A stretch of DNA of 64,000 bases. It comes from Bretschneidera sinensis. Its lineage: Eukaryota; Streptophyta; Magnoliopsida; Brassicales; Akaniaceae. Shown here in pieces: positions 44,072 through 54,381 of the stretch. The position numbers were made by a program, and so were the translations under genes. The DNA lies in NCBI GenBank assembly GCA_023935145.1, contig CM043702.1:109092088-109156087 (forward strand). Reading direction: 5' to 3'. Each line of letters begins with the position of its first letter. Within the stretch, counting starts at the first letter, position 1. Under the pieces are notes generated by a model, which made no database searches, was not told the origin of the DNA, and saw nothing but the letters and a program-made list of their open reading frames with translations.

Positions 44072-45182
44072 TGATAAGTGCTTAAATATTCATATTTAAG
44101 CCCCTTAATTTATATTTGTTAAGCTCTTAGTTTGTTTTATTTCATTCTATTTTATTTCCTTTATGTGTTTTCTATGTTTGTATAGGTTTTTGGAGAAAAA
44201 GGAAGCATTATGGAAATATCTGGCTTAAAGAGCAAACTTGGGAAAAGCTGGAGTCTGCTAGTGCGATTGAGCATAGAGACCTGCGATCGAGCGCAACATC
44301 TCTTAAGCACCCAAGCCATAGAAGGGGAGATTCTAGGAGAGATTTTGGGAGACAAATTAACAGCTATTCTAGGAAGTATTTTTGGGTTTATTCTTCTCTT
44401 TCTATTTTATTTTATGAATATGTTTAACATCAAACTCATGTGTAACTAAATTGCTAGTAGGGCTTGATTGAAGCCCTGATTATACTTTTCCATAATTCAA
44501 TATTGTTGCCTTTGTGATAGTTATATTATGATGCATAACTTGATTAATGCCTGTTTTCTTGAATTCCTCATATGTGTTTGCCTGATCAACATATGCATGT
44601 GGTATAGATTAGTTAATTAAATCAATTTGGATGACCGAGTCTTGGGTTTAATAATAACAACAAAAGAAATCCATGCCGGGTTCTTGGGTTAATCAACATG
44701 GGAAACCGGGAGTATATAACATGCCCTAGGTCCCGTGTGTTTGTCGATTTTCACAGATATTAGGCTATCTTAAAGAACAACTTAGTATACACCATTCTAA
44801 ATCCTTTAAGAAAGAAAAGAGTTAGAGTATACACCATGTCTCACTCATTGCTTAGGGAAATCAATAGTTTAAGGAGTATTCACCATGCCCTTAGGTTGAC
44901 AACATTAGGTATTCATAATATGATTAAAACATTGACACACTATTTTATTGGGAAATCAAAATTAGTGGTGGATATCAAGGCTCTACAATTTTATCATTAT
45001 CAAATCAAATTCACTTTTTCTTTCTCTCGTTTTTATTGCGAAATTAATTTTAAATCAAAATTTACGAATCCTTATGGGAATGATCTCGCACTTGCACACT
45101 ATACTACTATGTTGACCTTGTGCACTTGCAAGTAAAACGTTCAATTATTTGCTTATTAATTTAGGTAGATTTTTGCACAACA
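44072..45182 (+). repeat. 5' LTR of X (1111 bp)
   Basis: TGATAAGTGC to TTGCACAACA. Compared with the 3' LTR it lacks about 210 bp after CCATAGAAG (near 44325), including the TATA box. It has four copies of a GAGTATACACCATG-like motif (44712-44890) and the CTTGCACACTATACTACTA block near its end. Confidence 0.93.
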
Positions 45183-45187
45183 AGTTT

Positions 45188-45206
45188 TTGGTACCGTTGT
45201 CGGTGA
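45188..45206 (+). other. Primer-binding site of X
   Basis: TTGGTACCGTTGTCGGTGA, the TTGGCRCCGTTGYCGGG type with a few changes, five bases inside the LTR. Confidence 0.85.
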
Positions 45207-45482
45207 TTGCGTTAAATTATGTTAAGAATTATTTTTCGTTTAGTTTTATTATTCTGTTATGTTTTATTTTAATCAAAGAATCTAATTTTTACCTTCTTTT
45301 TGTTTTTCTGTTTTTGCTTCAGGTCTACAGTAGAGCAGTTCCTGGCATTGCGATCGAGTGCCAGCTTATAGTGATCGAGCGCACTGCGTTCGAGCACAGT
45401 TTTGGGAGTGATCGAGCGTAAGTCCAGAATCTACCAGAACAACAACACTAAAGCTGCTGCACTGAAGAGTTTCGGCTGATTC
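45207..45482 (+). other. Leader of X
   Basis: T-rich run, then TTTTTGCTTCAGGTCTAC near 45312 (like a 3' splice site), then four GATCGAG(C/T)GC-type motifs at 45350-45418. Gag begins at 45483. Confidence 0.6.
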
Positions 45483-46982
45483 ATGCAAGGGCTTCGATCC
45501 AGGAATCCAACCATCTTTCCACTTGATACAGAGATTGAGTGGACCATTCGACAAAGGCCTAGAGACAATGTTGAGGAGGAAAAAAAAGAATTCATGGGAG
45601 AGGCACCGATGGCGGAATAGCTTGACAACCAACTGCCACCAGAACGAAGACCCATGAAGCAATCCTTCATCCCACAGAACCTCAACCAGCCCTCATGCAT
45701 TGCTTATCAACCAGAGGCAGAAAGAAATTACTACATATCCCCACAGATACTTAATGCTTTGACTCACTTCAGAGGTACACCTACTAAGGATCCACACTTG
45801 CATCTTCGAGAATTCTTTGATCTCTGCAAGTTCCAGCACATCCGGGGCCTAGATCAAGAGGGAATTAGGTTAATTCTTTTCCCTTTTTCATTAAAAGATA
45901 ATGCTAAGTTGTGGTACAATTCATTGCCTATAGTTTCTATCCATACTTGGGAAGAGCTATCCAGTAGGTTCCTAAAGAAGTTTTTCCCAGCACAAAAGAC
46001 AAGACGGATGAGGAAAGAGATTCAATCTTTCCAATAGAGAGATGAAGACCTTTTATTTGAAGCATAAGGACACTTCAAGGAGTTGCTTCTCAAATGTCCA
46101 CATCACAATCTACCTCAAGATGAGCTGGTATAAGCTTTTTATGAAGGTCTGAGTGACATGAATAAAGGCATTGTTGATTCAGGTTGTGGAGGTGTGCTGA
46201 TGGAAAAGAGCAGTGAAGAAGCCATAGAGCTTTTTGAGACATTAAGTGAGCACACCCAACAATTCTCATCTAGAGGGAGACAAAGAGTTAAGAGCAAAGG
46301 TATGTATGAAGTGACCTTAAATGGTGGATCTCCAAATCAGATGGTTGCTATGGAAAGAATGCTAGATATGATTGTAAAAGCCATGACTACTCAGAACATC
46401 CCACCTAGTCCACAAGCCATAAAACTCCAGGTATGTGCTATATGTTCTCATTTTGATAACCCTACTGAAACTTGCCCTTTGTATTCATCTGCAGATCAAG
46501 AGCAAGTAAACTATGTGGGACCGAAAAACTATCCTCTCAAGAACAATCCATATGCCAATACCTACAATCATGGGTGGTGAAACCACCCCAACTTCTCATG
46601 GAATAGCAATCAGAATGCCTTGAACCTTTAAGGGCAGCAAAGGAACTCCCAACAAGTAGCCCAACCAGTTTCAGAATCAAAGAAGAGTGACCTAGAGAGT
46701 ATTGTAAGGCAATTGGTAACTCAACAACGACAACTGATGACTTCACAAGATTAGTTTTTGGTAGATGAAAGACAATTTTGGACTGAGCAAAAACAAACAA
46801 TTGCAAAGCATGAGCAAGCTATTCAAACACTAGAAGTACAAGTGGGGCAAATGGCTAAGGAGTTGAGTGGAAGAAAGCAGGGTGAACTCCCAACCCAAAC
46901 ACTACCTAATCCAGGAGGACATCAGCAACTGAAGGTCGTTACAACTCTTAGAAATGGTAAGATCATAGGAGCTGATGAGCCT
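45483..46982 (+). pseudogene. gag: Element X gag, broken
   Basis: The likely start is the ATG at 45483 (MQGLRSRNPTIFPLD). The capsid domain is clear at 45690-46037: ALTHFRGTPTKDPHLHLREF, LILFPFSLKDNAKLWYNSLP and IHTWEELSSRFLKKFFPAQK. After a stop it continues with LLLKCPHHNLPQDELV, AIELFETLSEHTQQFSSR and a C-X2-C-like block CAICSHFDNPTETC near 46440. NPYANTYNHGW follows, then a Gln-rich coiled segment (46758-46900) and VTTLRNGKIIG. Stops at about 45618, 46036, 46065, 46131, 46578 and 46753. Element Y interrupts it here; it would pass into protease at 54382. Confidence 0.9.
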
Positions 46983-47014
46983 ATTTTTTTGGAGAATTTT
47001 ACGGTTGAGGGTTA

Positions 47015-48464
47015 TGATGAGAGTCATAAAAGGCATATTTACAATACTTAATTTTTAGCATTTTAGGGTTGATCTAGGTTTGAATTGCACTTTTATACCT
47101 TAACAACTCTAAAGTGTCATTCTTGGATCATTGATCTATTTCGATTCATTTTCAGGTACTTTAAGTTCAAAAGAGATGGAAAAGCTATCATTGCTTGAAG
47201 TACAATGACTCGATGAACACCGGAGTGAAGGTTCACAAGCACTTGGAAAGGAGTTTCACTAAATTGCCAGAATTGCCGTACAGATCAATCATTTTTGCAA
47301 ATAAAACTATATTAATGCAAGAAGAACTAGGAGATGAGCCATATATCCTTAGAAAGATCCGGAAGTATATTTTCGAAGACGGCTCGTAAAAATAATTTTT
47401 CTAGAGAAAGTTATGACAGTTTTAGTAGACAAGGGTCAGGCCTCCAAAACAGTATCAGCCTATGTTGCGGCATCCCTCAGCCCATCCCGCAGCACCCAGG
47501 AACTACCCAACCAAGTGGAAGGCAAGTGCCACAGCGTCCCTCAGCCTGTGCCGCAGCACGCACACATTTTTCCCATCTCCGAGTCTGAACTTAATTAGGG
47601 TCTTAGCAATAAAATAAACCCAAAAACACCCTTGGACCCTTGTACTATAAATATATCACTTAGGGTTGAAGAGAGAGGAAGGAATCAAAGGCTAGAAAAC
47701 TCAAGGGAGGCTGCCACACTCTCTCCTATGGCCAACTAATCTCCAAGAAAGGCGAAGGGATGAATCCCCAGGTGTAGTTGTTCTTATTTTCCTTTCTTAA
47801 TTTAGTTGTAATTTGGATTTATTTCTAAACATTGTTTATGATTTATTCTTTGCTTAAACAAGAAGAATTAAGGTTCATGTGACAACTGCACTGTGTGTTC
47901 TTCTTATTTTAGATTTTCTTAACCCGATGATTGCATGCTTCATCTCCATATAAGTTTAGTCAAGCTCTTCTTATGTCAAGTTGTTTGGATGTGATTAAGT
48001 CCAGTAGATTTATCTTTTAGGTTTGTCCATTACTACAATATTGTCATAGAGATATATTTTCGTTTCTTGATAAACCTATAGGATAAGTCGTATATGCTTG
48101 AATCGAAAGTAAAGAGTACTTCATAAGCAATTACATCAGGGTTTATATATGTGTTATGATTGAATATTTGCCGATTGCTTGTTTAGGATGTGAAACTTGC
48201 AATCGAGATAAAGACAACTGAATTGAGATCGGAATAAGGCAACAAACCTAGGGAGGATTCCCGGAACCTTGTCTTCTCCATCATATTTTCAATCTATTTA
48301 CACAATTTTCTTATATTACTTTACTATCAAAATTCAGATTCTCTCACTTGATCTTATCATTCGTGTTTAGGTTTACATCTTCTCTTGTAGTTAACTTGTT
48401 TCCTCATGGAATCGACACCCCAAAGCTGTGCTACAACTACCGCGTTACACTTTAGGCGTAATCA
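47015..48464 (+). repeat. 5' LTR of Y (about 1450 bp)
   Basis: TGATGAGAGTCA to GGCGTAATCA. It contains CCGCAGCACG-type GC-rich repeats (47465-47560), a TATA box (ACTATAAATATA near 47643), and a CATGGAATCGACACC block near its end. Similarity to the 3' LTR begins a little further left, at TGAGGG (47006). Confidence 0.9.
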
Positions 48465-48468
48465 AATT

Positions 48469-48486
48469 TTGGCACCGTTGTCGGGA
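48469..48486 (+). other. Primer-binding site of Y
   Basis: TTGGCACCGTTGTCGGGA, four bases after the LTR end. Confidence 0.9.
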
Positions 48487-48622
48487 AAACGCGCTTAAGT
48501 ACAAAAAAGATTGTCAAACTCTAAGACGAGACGGTACTATCGTTCCTTTCTTTAAGTTTTTAATTTTTTGATTTTTTTTTGATTTTGTTCTGTTTTTATT
48601 ACTTTTTAAACTCAGTTGGTGT

Positions 48623-49450
48623 ATGCTTAGACCGAGAGATTCACGAGGTAGGTTCATTAAAGGACCCGAATTAGAGATACCCCTTCCTTCTATGTCCGTT
48701 AGTGAAAGCTCACCTATATCAAACCCTAGTGTACACCCAATAGAGAATTTAGAAAATTTTGTTAACATGGCTGAAAACCCTAATGAGAATGTTGCTAGGA
48801 TACTTAAAGATTATCTGCATCCTAGCCGAACAGCCACCCCATCGTGTATCATGTTCCCTCCTAATGTTCAAAAACCTGATTTTAAACTAGGCATGATCCA
48901 ATTGCTACCAACCTTCTATGGATTTGAGAATGAAAACCCTTATATCCATATTAGGGAATTTGAGGAAGTAGTAGCAACCTTTCAAGGTAGAGCTGATATG
49001 TTAGACACCGTCAAACTTAGGTTTTTTCCTTTTTCACTCAAGGAAAAAGCCAAGGCTTGGCTATACTCGTTAAGGCCTAGGTTTATAGGTAGTTGGGATG
49101 AGATGACCCGAGTTTTCTTCCAAAAACACTTCCCAACCCATAAGACCAACAACCTCAAGAGACAAATCTCAAACTTTGCACAAAAAGAGAGTGAAACCTT
49201 ATATCAAGTTTGGGAACGTTTCAAGGACCTTTTAAATTCTTGTCCACACCATGGGTATGAGAGTTGGCGGGTAGTTAGCTATTTCTATGATGGGCTTCGA
49301 AGTAGGGAAAGGCAGTTCATAGAAATGATGTGCAATGGGGATTTTCTTCAAAAAGATCCCGACCAAGCCATAGATTTCCTAGATGACCTATCAAAAAAAT
49401 CTCACACTTGGATAGGATCAAATGCCATAGAAAGCACTAGGAGAAATTAA
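48623..49450 (+). CDS. gag: Element Y gag, N-terminal and capsid part (intact frame)
   Basis: An uninterrupted frame of 275 codons from an ATG 137 bp after the primer site. The first 60 residues are Ser/Pro-rich and basic at the very start. The capsid (retrotransposon gag) domain covers about residues 80-230: QLLPTFYGFENENPYIHIRE, RFFPFSLKEKAKAWLYSLRP, SWDEMTRVFFQKHFPTHKTN, LYQVWERFKDLLNSCPHHGY and FYDGLRSRERQFIEMMCNGD. It assembles virus-like particles. The stop at 49450 is early: the family continues with a Gln-rich part and knuckle, seen broken downstream. Because the capsid is open, Y could still supply this part of Gag if expressed. Confidence 0.92.
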   Translation: MLRPRDSRGRFIKGPELEIPLPSMSVSESSPISNPSVHPIENLENFVNMAENPNENVARILKDYLHPSRTATPSCIMFPPNVQKPDFKLGMIQLLPTFYGFENENPYIHIREFEEVVATFQGRADMLDTVKLRFFPFSLKEKAKAWLYSLRPRFIGSWDEMTRVFFQKHFPTHKTNNLKRQISNFAQKESETLYQVWERFKDLLNSCPHHGYESWRVVSYFYDGLRSRERQFIEMMCNGDFLQKDPDQAIDFLDDLSKKSHTWIGSNAIESTRRN

Positions 49451-50454
49451 CCCGATGTGATTTATCAACTTAAGGAAGAGGACAACCTTAAAACCCATTT
49501 AGAGGCTCTAACCAAGGAAATTGAAGCCTTAAAAACTAGAAATGCTAGGGCCCCTGAACGGGTTGCTAGGGTAGAGTCCTATGAGATCATTACCTAAGGA
49601 TTGTCCAAATTATTTTGAGATGAAGGAAGAGTGTAATACTGTAGGTATACCCTTAGGGAAATTACACTCACCCTAATCTAACACCTACAATCTCGGTTGG
49701 AAGAATTACCCTAATTTCAGTTGGAAATCCGACATGTAACACCCTGCTCACTATAGTACCCAAAGGCAACCGAAAGCAACCTCATCGGTTGGAAGAATCA
49801 CCCTAATTTCAGTTGGAAATCCGACATGTAACCCCCTGCCCACTATAGTACCCAATGGCAACCGGAAGCAACCTCATCTAATGCACCTCAACAATCTTTA
49901 CCTTTGGAAGATATGTTTAAGTTATTTATGCAGGTACATGCCAAGAGTGTGGAAGATCAAGGAAAAATAAATCAACGGTTGTTAGAGGAACAATAAGCGA
50001 TCAAAGAGGAACAAAAGGTAATAAAGAGCCAACCCACCAAGTTGACTAGTTTCTTAACGGTTCAAGAAGAAGGTCGTTTTCCTTCACAGCCACAACCTAA
50101 TCCAAGGGGACAACATATGGCACAAACCTCTGGACCTGAAAATCAAAATATTAGAGAGGTTAGTGCCATAATCACCCGCAGCGATAAGAAAATTGATGGG
50201 CCCACTCTACCATCAAACTTGAGCAACAAGGATAAAGCCCCCAAGGAATAAGAGGCCCATGATGATTATTCTCCATTGGTGCCTTACCCTCAAGCACTCC
50301 TCAAACTTAAGGAGATAAATACAACATTAAAAGGTGAGATTTTTGAACAACTTCAGCATGTTAAATTAACCTCCCTCTTCTTCATGTTATAAAACAAATC
50401 CCCGACTATGCAAAAATCATCAAGGATCTATGCACACTCAAGAGAAGACACAAT
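49451..50454 (+). pseudogene. gag: Element Y gag C-terminal part, broken
   Basis: Readable pieces: VIYQLKEEDNLKTHLEALTK, an NWKNYPNFSWKS-like segment that occurs twice because of a 96-bp tandem duplication (about 49690-49880), QGRFPSQPQPNPRGQH-like (50069-50110) and ITRSDKKIDGP. The block PLVPYPQALLKLKEINTTLK leads toward the protease. Several stops and frameshifts. Confidence 0.85.
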
Positions 50455-50940
50455 GTGAAGAAGATATCATTCTTAATGGAGCAAGCGAGTGCAGTAATTG
50501 ACAGCAAGACACCGCCCAAATATAAAGATCCGGGCTGTCCAACGGTGGCTTGCCAAATTGGAAATAAATCTTATGGCCAAGCATTGCTGGATTTGGGAGC
50601 TAGTGTGAACCTCATGCCATACTCCATATACTTATAGCTCAATTTAGGTGAGATTAAACCAACCTCTGTGGTACTTCAATTAGTGGATAGATCGGTAAGA
50701 AAACCAAGAGGTGTTGTAGAAGATGTTTTGTTGCAAATTGATAATTTCTACTATCCTGTTGATTTTTTGGTTTTATATACTGTTTCTACTGTAAACACGG
50801 AGTCAAAAATTTCTTTGATGCTTGGAAGACCATTCCTTGCCACTGCCAATTCCCTCATTAATTGTAGGAATGGCCTAATGACATTATCATTTGAAAATAG
50901 GACTCTAGAGGTAAATGTTTTTTGAGTCTCATGACAGCCA
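50455..50940 (+). pseudogene. pol: Element Y aspartic protease, broken
   Basis: KYKDPGCPTVACQIGN and ALLDLGASVNLMPYSIYL carry the catalytic D-L-G-A of Athila-type proteases. A TAG at 50635 follows, then SVVLQLVDRSVRKPRGVVED, FYYPVDFLVLYTV and ISLMLGRPFLATANSLINCR. Apart from the one stop the domain is complete. Confidence 0.9.
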
Positions 50941-51240
50941 CATGAAGAGGATGAGTACATCAAAGATAATTCTAACTCTTCGGAATTCATTCCTAATAAT
51001 TTTGAATTCAATGATTCTTCAGTTTATCCCCATGCCGTTAATGTTGTTGATGTTTTTGATAAACCACAAGAATTTATTAAGAAATCTTGGAAACCATGCT
51101 TTGAGGAGTTGCTTGAGAGAAGTCACATGGATGCGGGAATCAAATACCCTACTACTAATAGTAAATGGGCATCACCAAAAACACTTGAGCCATATGTGGT
51201 GGACTTTAAGTATTCCTTGCCAAAAGACTAGCACTGAAGC
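50941..51240 (+). pseudogene. Element Y: post-protease linker joined to post-integrase sequence
   Basis: HEEDEYIKDNSNSSEFIPNN and KSWKPCFEELLERSHMD belong after the protease. From about 51175 the sequence (ACTTGAGCC, then TGTGGTGGACTTTAAGT) matches X at 58285-58345, which lies after integrase. RT, RNase H and integrase are therefore deleted at about 51170. Confidence 0.75.
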
Positions 51241-52921
51241 CACTGAGTATGGAGCCTCATCTTCAGCACCACAATGAGGCCAGTAGTGAGGGTGGTGCAG
51301 CATTTGGCTGAAGACATAAAACTTAGTGCTCATGGGAGGCAACCCACAACATATCCTTTTATTTTTTTGTTTTTTATATTTCTTTTTCTTGCTTATTATT
51401 ATTATTTTGCTATTTTCTAGTTTTACTTTCGTATTTCTTTTTCAGGGACAAATGTACGAAGCAGTTCAAATGGTGGTGCACAATTTTCAGCTTCTATGCA
51501 CTTTTAGCTACAAAGGGAGTTTCCTTAACTTTTACTTTCACATTAAGGACAATGCTTATTTTAAGTTGGGGGTGGAGGAAAGGATGAAACATATTCTTGT
51601 TTTTCATATTTTTCTTTGAACTGCTTGGTGTCTTTTTCCTTTTTGTTTGTTTTTAGCATGCTTTGTGTTAGCCTTAGAGTTAATTCACATGTCAATGATA
51701 TGAGCCTAATTAAGAGAGCATATAGCATTTAGAAGTAGTTAAATCTTACTTCAGTTTGAGAATAATTTAAGTATCAATCTTAACTTGGTTTGAGACTCTA
51801 GTTTGCAGTAAGATTGTATGATTAATCTAAAGCATTTAGAGAAGCTTTATGTGTGATTGTTTTGTGAATACTTTTGCTGTCTTGACAAGCTCTAGAACTT
51901 ATTTGATAATCACTTGAGGTGAATTCCTAGAATGCACACTACTTAGGATATGATATAGGCCATTTTTGAACCGTTTGAGCCTTTCAAACTTACCATTGTT
52001 ATATCTATCACTAGTCACCTGTTTGAGCCTTTTTCTTGAAAAAGAATTTGAACCTTGTTTCTTTCAAAAACCCGTTTACTTACCCTTATGAGCCTAAAAA
52101 TATTTTATCCTTACCCTTCTTTTAAAAGAATTTAGTTGTCCACATTTGTTGAGAAGCACTTAAGAGGAGTAAGGATGGAAATATAAAAAAAAAACCATAA
52201 CCCAAGTATATTAAAGAAGATAAGTTAGGAGTTGTGGAAAAGAAAAGAAACAAAAAATGAAAAAGGAGATGAATGGGTATTTGCCAAAAAAAGAAAAGAA
52301 AACAGAAAAAGAAGTGAATTATGGCAAAGAAAGAAGAAGAAGAAAAGAAAAAAATGGTGATCTATTGAGAGAAATGCTCGAAGAGTGGTTGAAAGAGTTG
52401 GGTATTGAAGTAAGGTTATCCAGTGCTTAAAAGTGGTTGTGTTTAAAGCTAAGAGATTGAGTTCTTTTACTTGTGAATCCTTTCTGTTCTTTCTTAACCT
52501 TTACCTTAGCCTAACATTACAAGCTTATTAAAAGACCTATTGATCCAAGGTGGTGTGATTTTTCTACAATAGTGGAGAGTGATTTGGAAAATAAGCCTAT
52601 GGAGCTTGTTTATGTGATTAATGTCACACAATTTGTTATGTTTTTAGAGGCCAAGACTTATATTCATGAATTTTGTGCATAAAATCATCCGGGTGTTCGG
52701 ACGAATGGATTGTGGTAAGATGGATGTTTAGATTACTTTTGGACTTAGGTGAAATTTAATGATTCTATGTGTCGTGTGTTATGTGTAATTTTTGAGACAA
52801 AAGTGAATTACTCTTGGTTTAACACTAACATTGCTTTGCTTTGTTTTGATTCCCACCATAGAATTCATCTCTTATTTTCGCTTGAATTGCTAGGGACTAG
52901 CAATAAGCTAGTGAGGGGTTA
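51241..52921 (+). other. 3' untranslated region of Y
   Basis: Starts with GGAGCCTCATCTTCAGCACC, matching the end of the X extra ORF (60314-60335), then GGGAGGCAACCC (51334-51345), T-rich DNA, TTTTTCAGGGACAAATG (51440), a second TAAGGACAATGC block and AAGTTGGGGGTGGAGG. A long purine-rich stretch lies at 52180-52360. No gene recognised. Confidence 0.75.
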
Positions 52922-54376
52922 TGATGAGAGTAATAAAATGCATCTTTACAATACTTAATTGTTATCATTTTAGGGTTGATCTAGGTTTGAATTGCACTTT
53001 TATACCTTAACAACTCTAAAGTGTCATTCTTGGATCATTGATCTATTTTGATGCATTTTCAGGCACTTTAAGTTCAAAAGATATGGAAAAGCTATCATTG
53101 CTTGAAGCACAATGACTCGATGAACACCAGAGTGAAGGTTCACAAGCACTTGGAAAGGAGTTTCACTAAATTGCCAGAATTACCTATACAGATCAATCAT
53201 TTTTGTAAATTAAACTGTATTGATGCAAGAAGAACTAGGAGATGAGCCATATATTCTTAGAAAGATCTGGAAGTCTATTTTTTGAAGAATTTTACGACTT
53301 ATAAAAATGATTTTTCTAGAGAAAGTTATGGCAGTTTTAGTAGACAAGGGTCAGGCCTCCAGAACAGCATCAGCCTATGCTGCGGCATCCCTCAACCCAT
53401 GCCACAGCACCCAAGAACTACCCAACCAAGTGGAAGGCAAGTGCCGCAGCATCCCTCAGCCTGTGCCGCAGCGCGCACACGTTTTTCCCATCTCCAAGTC
53501 TGAACTTATTTAGGGTCTTAGCAATAGATTAAACCCAAAACACCCTAAACCCTTTTACTATAAATAGATCACTTAGGGTTGAAGAGAGAGGAAGGAATCA
53601 AAGGCTGGAAAACTCAAGGGAGGCTGCCACACTCTCTCCTATGGCCAACTAATCTCCAAGCAAGGCGAAGGGATGAATCCTTAGGTGTAGTTGTTCTTAT
53701 TTTCCTTTCTTAATTCAGTTGTAATTTGGATTTATTGCTAAACATTGTTTATGATTTATTCTTTGCTTAAACAAGAAGAATTAAGGTTCATGTGACAGTT
53801 GCACTGTGTGTTTTTCTTATTTTAGATTTTCTTAACTCGGTGATTGCATGCTTCCTCTCCATATAAGTTTAGTCAAACTCGTCTTATGTCAAGTTGTTTG
53901 GATGTGATAAAGTCCGATAGATTTATCTTTTAGGATTGTCCATTACTAGAATATTGTTATAGAGATATATTGTTGTTTCTTGATAAACCTATAAGATAGG
54001 TCGTGTGTGCTTGAATTGAAAGTAAAGAGTACTTCATAAGCAATTACATCAGGGTTTATATATGTGTTGTGATTGAATATTTGCCGATTGCTTGCTTGGG
54101 ATGTGAAACTTGCAATCGAGATAAAGACAACTGAACTGAGATTGGAATAAGGCATCAAACCTAGGGAGGATTCCCGGAACCTTGTCTTCTCCATCATATT
54201 TCAATCTATTTACACAATTTTCTTATATTACTTTACTATTAAAATTCAGATTCTCTCACTTGATCTTTTCGTTCGTGTTTAGGTTTACATCTTCTCTTGT
54301 AGTTAACTTGTTTTCTCATGGAATCGACACCCTAAAACAGTGCTACAACTACCGCGTTACACTTTGGGCGTAATCA
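52922..54376 (+). repeat. 3' LTR of Y (1455 bp)
   Basis: TGATGAGAGTAA to GGCGTAATCA, homologous to 47015-48464 along its whole length, with scattered substitutions. Confidence 0.93.
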
Positions 54377-54381
54377 AGCCT

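Larger units (their letters stand above)
47015..54376 (+). mobile_element. Element Y: internally deleted Athila-like element nested in X
   Basis: LTRs at 47015-48464 and 52922-54376, primer site after the first, polypurine-like GTGAGGGGTTA before the second. It holds gag and protease, but RT, RNase H, integrase and most of the extra ORF are deleted. AGCCT occurs at 54377-54381 and at 46978-46982; the latter lies 32 bp outside the apparent left LTR end. X pol continues directly after Y. Confidence 0.9.
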
